Positions 53,902-63,500 of a stretch of 64,000 bases of DNA are shown in pieces; position 1 is the first letter of the stretch; every line of letters begins with the position of its first letter. The stretch comes from UBA8437 sp963582065 (GTDB lineage: Bacteria > Planctomycetota > Planctomycetia > Planctomycetales > Planctomycetaceae). The translations under genes and the position numbers were made by a program. The stretch lies in the NCBI GenBank assembly GCA_963582065.1, contig CAUZRQ010000003.1, positions 97,767 through 161,766 on the forward strand. Direction: 5' to 3'. The notes beneath the pieces were generated by a model. That model searched no databases and had not been told where the DNA came from. It saw only the letters and a program-made list of their open reading frames with translations.

Positions 53902-55389
53902 ATGGCCACCCCTCGCATCGCCATCGGCGGAATCGAACACGAAACGGCCGGGCTCTTGCCGGGTGAGACGCCCATGTCGGTCTTCGATCGTCGTCGTGTT
54001 TCGGCCGACCAGTTGCTCCAACGCTCCGGGGATGCCAATACGGTGGTCGACGGTTACCTGCATGGCGCCCGCGAGCGTGGCTGGCAGATTGCTCCGTTGT
54101 TATGGATCAAGGGGACGTCCGGGCCGCCGGCATCCCGCGAAACGTTCGACGCGATACTCGGCGAACTGCTCGATGATCTTCAACGAGCCGGACCAGTAGA
54201 CGGGGTGTTGTTGAGCCTGCACGGGTCGTTTGCAGCCCAGGGAATCGATGACGCCGATGGTGCGGTGCTTCAGGCGGTGCGAGACCGGGTGGGCCCGGAC
54301 GTCCCGCTGATGTCGGTCCACGATCTTCACTGCAATCTGACCGAGGCGATGATCGAACCCGCCGATGCCCTGGCAGTGATGCGGACCTATCCGCACGTGG
54401 ACATGCGAGAACGGGCACTGCACATCACCGAACTGATGGCCGAGACGTTGGCAGGGCGGTTGAGGCCCACGATGGGTTTCCGGCAATTGCCGCTGTTGTG
54501 GAGTGCGCCCCGGATGATCGATGCCGAGTCGCCGATGTCGGAAGCCGTCGCGCGGGTGGTGGAAGCCAACGGTCGTCCGGGGGTAATGTCGGCCAGCCTG
54601 GGAGTGGGTTATCAATGGATTGACAGCCCCGCAGTGGGGGCCAGCACGGTGGTGGTGACTGACGACGACGCCGACACCGCGCAACTCGAAGCCGATGCCA
54701 TCGCCGAATGGGTCTGGGATCGTCGCCGCGACTGGGTCGCACCGACAGTGCTTCCGGTCGCGGCACTCGAGCGGGGCGAAGCCGAGGGGGCGTATCCGAT
54801 CGTGTTGGCCGATCAGGCTGACAACACCGGTGGCGGAGCACCCGGGGACGGGACCGAAGTTCTGCGGCTGTTCATCCAGCGCGAACTCGATCCGGCAGTG
54901 GTGCTGTACGTGGTCGACCCGGTCGCCGCGGCGCAGGCGCACGAGGCCGGAATCGGGGCGACGATTGACGCGGAGATCGGCGGTCGATCTCACGCCAAAC
55001 TCGGCCCGCCGGTCCAGATGCGGGCTGTGGTGGAAGGTCTTTGTGACGGGGATTTTGTCTACGACGGCCCGATGTGGAAGGGGCTGGACGATTCGGTGGG
55101 TCCGACCGCGTGGCTTCGACAAGGAGGCGTGTCGGTGGTGGTCATCAGTCTGCCGCAGCAGCCGATCGATCTCGCACTGTGTCGCTCGTTGGGCATGGAT
55201 CCCGGGTCCTTCGGCTACATCTGTGTGAAGTCCACCGGTCACTTCCGGAGCGGGTTCGAGCCGATCGCCGGGTCGATCTTCAATGTCGACGCCCAGGGCC
55301 TGTTGGCGCAGTCGTTTGCCGACCTGCCGTTCACCCGCCTGGGCCGACCGATGTACCCCCTGGATGAAAGTGCCGGCAAGGGGTTCTGA
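53902..55389 (+). CDS. M81-family metallopeptidase (MlrC-like)
   Basis: A 495-aa protein of the M81/MlrC family, whose best-known member takes part in microcystin breakdown. It starts RIAIGGIEHETAGLLPGETP, matching the metal-binding H-E motif; further ligands are in VDGVLLSLHGSF and MSVHDLHCNLT, with RTYPHVDMRERA and the DQADNTGGGAPGDGTEVLR loop typical of the family, and a C-terminal Gly-rich KSTGHFRSGFEPI. No signal peptide is present. The true substrate in planctomycetes is unknown. It follows dnaE2 by 32 bp but is not obviously part of the SOS unit. Confidence 0.88.
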   Translation: MATPRIAIGGIEHETAGLLPGETPMSVFDRRRVSADQLLQRSGDANTVVDGYLHGARERGWQIAPLLWIKGTSGPPASRETFDAILGELLDDLQRAGPVDGVLLSLHGSFAAQGIDDADGAVLQAVRDRVGPDVPLMSVHDLHCNLTEAMIEPADALAVMRTYPHVDMRERALHITELMAETLAGRLRPTMGFRQLPLLWSAPRMIDAESPMSEAVARVVEANGRPGVMSASLGVGYQWIDSPAVGASTVVVTDDDADTAQLEADAIAEWVWDRRRDWVAPTVLPVAALERGEAEGAYPIVLADQADNTGGGAPGDGTEVLRLFIQRELDPAVVLYVVDPVAAAQAHEAGIGATIDAEIGGRSHAKLGPPVQMRAVVEGLCDGDFVYDGPMWKGLDDSVGPTAWLRQGGVSVVVISLPQQPIDLALCRSLGMDPGSFGYICVKSTGHFRSGFEPIAGSIFNVDAQGLLAQSFADLPFTRLGRPMYPLDESAGKGF

Positions 55390-55582
55390 ATGAGACGGGC
55401 ATCATAGAGACCGGTTCAACCGCATCGGGTCGCAGCAGTCGGTGCGGTTCACTTGGAAGAATGCGTGCTTGAGCCGACGTGACGAGGGTGGTACCTTTGC
55501 GGTCGCCCGATTCGGTCGGAACAGGAAGGGACCCGATTCGAGTCATAATTTGGGCTGCCGGACACGCCGCAGGGAGGTGAGT

Positions 55583-57100
55583 ATGTCGGGGACTGACGAT
55601 TGCTATGCCGTTCTGATCGATCGGCTTCAGAAGGTCGCGCTGCTGGAATCGTGTGCCAGTGTGCTGGGGTGGGACGAACAGACCTACATGCCCAGCGGGG
55701 GTGCCGCTCACCGGGCGGAACAACTGGCGCTGCTTGCCGGGATGGCGCACCACGAGGCAACCGACAAGGAACTGGGCGACTTGATCGGGGAGCTCGAGGG
55801 CGAGGACCTGGGCGAACCCAGTGGGCCGCGTGCGGCCAATGTCCGCGAGGCTCGCAGGGGTTTTGATCGGGCCACCTGCCTGCCCCGACGATTGGTTGAA
55901 GAAATCTCGCGGGTGACGACTTTGTCGCAGCAGGCGTGGGTGGCTGCGCGACGCGAGAAGACCTTTTCGACGTTTCTGCCGTTCCTGGAACAGGTGATTG
56001 CTCTGAAACGAGAGGAGGCTGCTGCAATCGGCTTCGGCGACGGCGGAGAGCCCTACGACGCGCTGCTGGATCACTACGAACCGGGAGCGACCTCCTCATG
56101 GATCGACGTGGTCTTTTCCCCGCTTCGCGCCGCCACGGTCGAATTGCTCGATGCGATTCGTGGCAGTCGAGTGCAGCCCCCGGTCGACATTCTGACGCGT
56201 TCGTATCCGGTTGACGCGCAGCGAAATTTCGGGATGGCCGCTTCGAAGCGGATCGGCTTTTCTTTTGACGAGGGTCGACTCGACGTTGCCGCTCACCCGT
56301 TCTGCAGTGGGTTTGGGCCGGGCGATTGCCGCCTGACGACTCGTTACGACGAGCATCATTTTCCCGGGGCGTTCTTCGGCACGATGCACGAATCGGGTCA
56401 CGGGATCTACGAACAGGGTCTCGATCGCGAAGCGTACGGCACGGCGATGGGTGTGTCGTGTTCACTGGGAATTCACGAGTCCCAGTCCAGGATGTGGGAG
56501 AACTTCGTCGGACGGGGGGAGCCGTTCTGGGTGTATTTGTTTGAGGAGGCTCGAACGGCGTTTCCGGAAGCCCTTGGTGAGGAGACTCGTGAACGGTTCA
56601 TGGCTGCGATCAACGACGTGCGGCCATCGATGATCCGCGTCGAGGCCGACGAGGTGACGTACAACCTGCACATCATGCTGAGGTTCGAACTGGAACGGGC
56701 GTTGATTGACGGCTCGCTCGAGCCCGCTGATGTGCCGGGGGCCTGGAACGACGCATTCACCAGGGATTTCGGGATCACGCCGGCCGACGATTCCGAGGGG
56801 TGCCTGCAGGATATTCACTGGAGCGCCGGACTGCTGGGGTACTTCCCCACCTACGCGCTGGGGAACATCTACGCTGCGCAGTTCTTCGTGGCGGCCGATT
56901 CTGCCGTCGGACCGTTGTCCGACCAATTTGCGGAAGGAGACTTCCGCTCACTCAAGGAGTGGTTGAATCGAGAAATCCATCGGCGTGGTCGTCAGTGTCG
57001 GGCCGACGAGTTGGTTGAGGTGGTGACCGGGGAGGGAGTGTCACACGAGCCGTTGGTGACCCATTTGCAGGACCGTTTCGGTCCGTTGTACGATTTGTAA
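55583..57100 (+). CDS. Carboxypeptidase Taq, M32 family
   Basis: A 505-aa cytosolic M32 metallocarboxypeptidase that removes C-terminal residues. The zinc motif HESGH (H269-E270-x-x-H273, in GTMHESGHGIYEQG) is intact, the third ligand lies in the downstream IHESQSRMWEN, and the early VLGWDEQTYMPSGG and RHRAEQ-like AHRAEQLALLAGM fit the family. The length is standard for M32 (about 500). ATG 55583 has AGGGAGGTG upstream, which fixes the start; the frame to 55442 is not coding-like. It is followed by a 431-bp gap. Confidence 0.93.
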   Translation: MSGTDDCYAVLIDRLQKVALLESCASVLGWDEQTYMPSGGAAHRAEQLALLAGMAHHEATDKELGDLIGELEGEDLGEPSGPRAANVREARRGFDRATCLPRRLVEEISRVTTLSQQAWVAARREKTFSTFLPFLEQVIALKREEAAAIGFGDGGEPYDALLDHYEPGATSSWIDVVFSPLRAATVELLDAIRGSRVQPPVDILTRSYPVDAQRNFGMAASKRIGFSFDEGRLDVAAHPFCSGFGPGDCRLTTRYDEHHFPGAFFGTMHESGHGIYEQGLDREAYGTAMGVSCSLGIHESQSRMWENFVGRGEPFWVYLFEEARTAFPEALGEETRERFMAAINDVRPSMIRVEADEVTYNLHIMLRFELERALIDGSLEPADVPGAWNDAFTRDFGITPADDSEGCLQDIHWSAGLLGYFPTYALGNIYAAQFFVAADSAVGPLSDQFAEGDFRSLKEWLNREIHRRGRQCRADELVEVVTGEGVSHEPLVTHLQDRFGPLYDL

Positions 57101-57531
57101 AGGTCAGTGGCGGAATTGGGGATCCTTGACGAGAAAAACTGACTGCCGAATGGATTCCGACGAACGTTGAAGGTTCTGGAGTGGGTAGTAGGCGTAGCGG
57201 GGCCGTGTGGCCGGACTCGGCTTCGAAAGCGGTTTTCCGGCATTCGAACTCAGATTCCTATTCCTCCAAATCGTGAAAACTCATACATTTCCGGCCTCGT
57301 CAGCAGATGCGCGCTGGAAACGGTCGACCGAGGGTCGGCCGCAGTGTCGTCTCGTTGACACCGTACTGTTCTGGACAAAACGACTTTGAGACTTTCTGCG
57401 TGTCACCAATCTGATGAAACGGCGGTGAGAGCTGTCGTTGGCGATCGTTGGCGACGGGGGCTGACCGGCCCGCGTCGCGATCGAGCGTGGTTTGGTCAGG
57501 CACGTGATAGGAAAGCATCAGGAGAAGGTTG
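57101..57531. other. Intergenic gap before the giant surface protein gene
   Basis: This 431-bp stretch lies between the M32 stop and the surface-protein start. I see no gene or tRNA. A TTGACA at 57355-57360 could be a -35 box, but no good -10 lies 16-18 bp after it. A short direct repeat (CGTTGGCGA twice) lies around 57436-57454. The last 12 bases before the start hold AGGAG (57520-57524). Confidence 0.5.
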
Positions 57532-60500
57532 ATGTTGCTGACTTCGTGGATAACGTCGCTGCGTCGAACGTGGCAGCAGAAGTCGAATCGACGGCACGTG
57601 TTGCGGCTACGCCGAGAAATGGCACCGCGGGCATCGCTGGTCGAACAACTCGAAGACCGGACGTTACTGAGCTCGGTGGTGATCGAGTCGGTGGTGGCCG
57701 GAGAATCGCTGAGCATCGACACCCAGGCGATGGTCGGCAACGGGACGTTGAGCAATCCCGAGTTCGACAGCTTGATCATCCGGTCAGTCGTGGTTGCCCC
57801 GGGTTCCGGAACCGCCATCGACATCGATTTTTCGGGTGACGATACCGCGAAGCTCGAGTTGGATACGATCTCGATCCAATCGGTCATCGCCACGGGAAGT
57901 GGCGAACCCGGTGTTCGGGTCAATCTCCAGGACGTGATTGTGGACGACCTGGTGGTCGATTCGTCGTCAATCAGCGGCGAGAATGGTGCCGGACTGACGA
58001 TCGATCTCCACGACGTCAACCTTGGTGCGTTGACGATTGTGCACTCCGACGTGGCTGGAGACGGTGGGCCGGGAACGACCATCTCCCTGGACGGTACAAC
58101 TGTCGGCGAGTTCAACATCGCCAAGACGACCTCCGACGGCGTCAGCGTCACATCGGTGTCCGGGCAGAGCGGGGTGATCGATCCCACCGGGGGTGTCACC
58201 AACACCAATCCGATGACCGTCACCGCGCTCACGCACGGATTGTCGACCGGTGACGTGATCGAGATATCCGGAGTGGTAGGGAACTCGGCTGTCAACGGCC
58301 GCCGCGTCATCACCCGTGTAACGGACTCGGCGTTCACCGTCGACAGCACGGCTCTCAATGGCGGCATCGACGCATTACAAACGACGCTGACGGTGCAGGA
58401 TGTGAGCTTGTTGCGATCCGGCGGCGTGTTTCCGTTTTCGATCGGGATCGGATCCGAAACTCTGCAGGTGCTGTCGGCCGCCGACAACGTGTTGACGGTC
58501 AGCCGGGGAGCGTCCGCCAGTTCTCACTCCGACGGCGCGGCCGTGTTTGCGACGGTCGCCAATGGCGACTACATCCGTGGTGGCGAGTGGGTGGTTCCGT
58601 CGTCGATCTCCAACGGCAGCGTCAAGGAAAACCGGCTGGAAGGCCCGACCGGATCCGACGGACTTCAGCTGGACTTCAGCAACACCAGCGGGGCGAAGTT
58701 CTCGATCACCGACAACTACGTGATCGAAGGGTTGGAGATCGTCCTGGACGGCTCGCCGCTGCAGAACCTGACGATCCACAACAACCTGTTGACCGGCAAC
58801 AACGTGGGGCCGGGCTTCGTTCTGGACGCGACCGACAGCAATGTCGACGGCGTCATTTCCGACAATCGCATGGTTGGAAATGCCACCAACGGGGTTCAGT
58901 TCGATTTGACCGACAGCAATCTCGGCGGTCGCATTACCGGGAATACGGTCGAGAACAACGCCGGTGACGGGATGGTGTTCGATGCCGATTCCACCAGCGG
59001 GCTGCGAACTTTGAACTTCAGCAACCCCGGCACAATCGTCGGTGATGTGACCGACGCGTCCAACCATGATCCGATACGAATCACCTCGCAGGGACACGGT
59101 CTGAAGAGAGGCGACCTGGTCTACATCGAGGAGGTCCGGGGCAACATCGCGGCCAATGGCAATCACCACGTGGCGGTGCCGGAAACGGATTTGGTCACCG
59201 CGCTGAACCTTTTGCAGACCGAGTTGCCGGTCGTCGACGTGGGCCCGTTCCTGTTGATCGAATCTCCGGTGGGTACCGATCCGGTGACCGGCGAAGCGGT
59301 CTACGACTTTCAGATTCGCGTCGACGGTGAGCGGATGCAGGTGATCCGCGTGGATGAAAACACAGATGTGTTCTCGGTGGTCCGCGGTGTCGATTCCACC
59401 CTCGCCGCCAGCCATCTTGGTTCGTCTCCGGCGTATCACGATTCGGTTTTCGTCCTGGAAGGATCATCGGGCAGTTCCGGGGAGACCGGGGTCTACGACG
59501 GCGGAGGCAGGATCCACCTGGCCGATGGGGCTATCAGCGGCAACACCTTCCGAAACAACACGGCTGGTGCGGGGATCCGTGCCGAGTTGCCCGAGAATAC
59601 CGTGCTGCTGGCCGACGTGACCAACAACACGTTGTCGGGCAACTCCGAAGGCGGTTTCATCCTGCGGGCCAGTGACACGAATCCGGCCGAACACGGGTCG
59701 CGTGGCTTTGAGGTGAATATCGGCGGCGAAGATCGCCTGGCCGACGCGAACCTGTTTGACGGAAACTCCGGCGCGGGGATGGCCTTCACGCTCATCGACA
59801 AGGCCGTCGGCACATTCAACGTCCGCAACAACACGGTCATCAACATGGTTGATGACAACGACACGTCAACCAACTACGTCGGTGATGCGATCCACGCGGA
59901 ACTGGTCGGAGTGGATCTGAACTTCGAGGCCATCAACCGGCTGGAAGGGGCCGTCGTCGAGAACAACAGCCTCGGGACCAGCGGCTACACGGAACTGGCC
60001 GTGGCCATCAACGCCACGCAGGCGACGATCACCGTGGCCGACAGTTCGCGGTTCGATGCCCTCTCGACGCCGTTCAATGTCCAGGTGGGTCGAGAGGTGA
60101 TGACCGTCACGGGGATCACCGACGAGAACCTGGACGTGGTTCGCGGCGTCGGCACCAGCCCGAACGAAGCGCACGTTTCCGGCGATACGCTGTTCTCGAC
60201 AAGCGGTGGCAACCAGGGCCGGGGGTTCTCGGTGTTGATGGAGGAGGATTCGACGCTCCAGGACCTGTTGTTCCGCAACAACACCGTCGTCAACAACGGC
60301 GATGACGGGTTCAAGCTCCGCCGCGAAGACGAGGGGCGGTTGAACCTGGTCGAGTCCGGGTCAGTGCAACGGCGGGCGGTGACGATCCGGGACAACACGA
60401 TCATAGCGAACGCGTCGAACGCACCCACCGAACCGATCTCCCCCTCCCAGTCGCAGCGGCGCGGGGCCGGTATCGACATCCACGTCATCAACGGAAGTGT

Positions 60501-63500
60501 TGATCTGCAGGATCTCGAGATTGTTGGCAACGTGATCGAGGCGAATGTCGGCAGCAACACCAGCGGGATCCTGCTGCGAGCCGAAGCGGATGCCAGGATC
60601 CTGGCCGATATCGAAGACAACCGGATCCGCTACAACTCGGCCGACGGGATCGAGTTGTCGACGCGGCAGAATGACGGGACCGATGTTCGCCAGGTTGGCG
60701 GGACGTGGGTCAAGAACACAATCACCGACAACGGGGATCACGGGATCGAGATCATCGGGCGTCACGGTCTGTTCGACTTGATCTCCGAACTGGTCAACAC
60801 GACCGGCGCTCAGACGATCGTGACGCCGCTGTTTATCGGCATCGAAGGGCTGGACCCCGTCGACGGCAAGGACCGCGGCAACATCATCGAATCCAACGGG
60901 ATGGACGGGATGACGGTCAATGCCGAGGGTTCGATTTCGTTTGCCAACAACAGTGTCAGGAACAACGGAACCGGCGGGATCGACATCAATCCCAATGGCC
61001 CGCAGACCACGGCGATCAAGTCGAGTGAGATCTCGGAGAACTTCGGGATTGGCATCGACGTCAGCGCCGGTCCCCGGGTGGTCGTGACAATTCGTGACAA
61101 CCAGATCCGCAACAACATCGATTCGAACCTCTCGGATACGGTGGTCACCGGAGACGGGATCGAGTTGACCACTCCGGGACTGACGTCGGGGCCGTTGCAC
61201 GCAACGATTACCGGCAACTTCATCGAGGGCAACGACGGACGCGGGATCGACCTGCTCAATACCGGCACGATGCAGGTGAAGATCGGCGATCCCACCCTGC
61301 CGCTGGACACTGGTCGCAACGACATTGTTGGCAACCGGCTCGAAGGTCTCTACCTCGTCAACACGGCTGATACGAATCAAAGCCAGTCGGTGCCGAGCAC
61401 CGATGCGCTGCTGCAGGGCGGTCCGATCGATGCGGCGGGCAACGTCATGTTCCACGTCGATACGAACACGATCGAGGACAACGGCCTGGGCAGCAGTTTG
61501 GCCGGTACCGGACTGATCATGCGTGCCGGGACCGTCTTTGGCGGCAGCGACGACTTTACGTCACGAGACGCTTCCGGCGACCTGACGCGGGTGGGTGGTG
61601 AGGGGGCCAGTAATGCGACCGGCGTCGGCAGCAACGATGGCAGCCTGGGCAAGGGGAACGGGCGGATCAATGCCCGGATTGCCAACAACACGTTCGAGGG
61701 AAACTTCGGCAACGACTTTTTTGTCGAGGCGTTTCGGTCGACGGTGGATCCGCCAGCAACCAGTGGAACCTGGAACACGGACGATTTCATCGTCAACAGT
61801 TATGACTCCGACCCGCTGTCCCGGGTCAACTTGGTGTTTACCGGGAACACCGGAAACGGACTGCAGGCAGCAGTCGTCGGAAATCCGCTCTACAACAATG
61901 CGGAGGCGGTTTTCAAGAGCCGCGAGGCCGTCCAGTCACCAGCCGGAGCGTTTGTCTCAGGCTCCAGGGACCGGTCCGCCTGTCTGATTCCTTGGCGGCC
62001 GCCTGGTTCGCCCCCCAACGAAGCAGTGATCGCTCCGCAGTTCCAGTATCCCGGCATCGGTCCCGAAAGGACGTGGCGAGTTCTGACCGGCTTCGACACC
62101 TCCGGGCCCGGTCCATTTGACGGCTTTGACCTGGGTTCGAACTTTGATGACCCCGAGATCTGCGGTTGGGACATCATGGGCCCGCTCTCGTCTGGTGGCA
62201 CGGGATGGGGGGGGACCACCCTGGATTCGTTTGTCAGCGAAAAGACGACGAAGGTCACGGTTATTGACCCCGAGGTCTTCGTGGGTGGTGGTGGTGATCC
62301 GCCGATGGAGGGATTGGCCGATGGCTTCACTTTCCAGGTGGGGCTTGAAGAGATGCGGGTGTTTCGCGACCCCGCCGATCCCACTGGGGCCACATTTGAT
62401 GTGGTTCGGGGCTGGAGAAACACCCCGATCAGTTCGCACGCGGCCGGCACGCCCGTCGGGCTGTTCACCTTCGCCGATCCGGTGACCGCGACGTTCCCGT
62501 TGCCGGATATCGTCGACGTGACGCCGGCGATCCGCAACATCGATGCCGGCGTGATTAACATCACGTTCTCAGAAGACATGCGGAACGTGGCGATCGACGA
62601 CTTTGCGCTGGCCTTCGATGACGGGAACGAAGCCGGACTGGCCGGAACGGGACCGTGGACGACCGGCGTGATCACCGGGGCGTCTCACATCAGGCCCGAC
62701 GGGACGAAGAACCCGGTGACGATCGAGTCGATTGCCGTCGGCGGCGTGTCCGACCCGAACAACCCGGCCCAGTTGATCAACCCGCGGCTTTCCGAAGGCG
62801 ATGAAGTCACCATCAGCGGGATTCTCGGCAACGGGGCGGCCAACGGTGTCTACTCGGTTTCCAACATCCAGGCCAACAGTTTCGACCTGGGCATCAACGA
62901 AGTCCAGTTGCTGGAATTGATCGGAAGTCCCACCGGGGGGACGTTCACGCTGACGTTCCAGCAGGAGACAAACGAGATCCAGCGGATCGACATGTCCGGC
63001 CACATTCTTGACGGGCACTTTGCGATCGGTTTTCGGCCGCCGGTCGGGGCCACGGAGTTCACCAGTCCGCTGGAGTATTCGGCAACCGCGGCCGATGTCC
63101 AGGCGGCGCTCGAGGGCGCGGAGATCCCGACGCTGATCGCCGGTGACGTGATCGTCACCGGTGGACCACTCGCGGGCATCAACGAAGTGCAGGAGGTCGA
63201 GATCACCGGCGCCGCCTTCGGGGGCGATGTCGTCACGTTGACCTACCTGCACCCGGTGACGTTTCTGCCCGTCAACATTGACGACACGACGACGACGATT
63301 GAGGTGTACGAATCCGGCGAGTTCCTCGATCCGTACGGGAACCCGCTTTCGGTTCCGTTCCTGATCCGAATCGATGACGAGCAGATGCGGGTGACGGCTG
63401 TGGTCGGAGACGATCTGACGGTCGAACGTGCGGTTGACGGAACGGTCGCCGCGTTGCATCGGCGGCGCGCCAAGGTGCGGGAAGTTCAGACAACGATCCC

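Noticed and set aside
57101..57531. Possible tRNA in the 431-bp gap (ATTCGAACTC-like T-loop near 57240)
   Set aside because: No cloverleaf could be built around it; acceptor and anticodon arms do not pair.
58375..59439. Minus-strand ORFs under the giant protein (also 60361-61455 and 62569-63864)
   Set aside because: They are His/Asp/Val-rich shadows of the repeat-rich plus frame, which runs unbroken to the window end.
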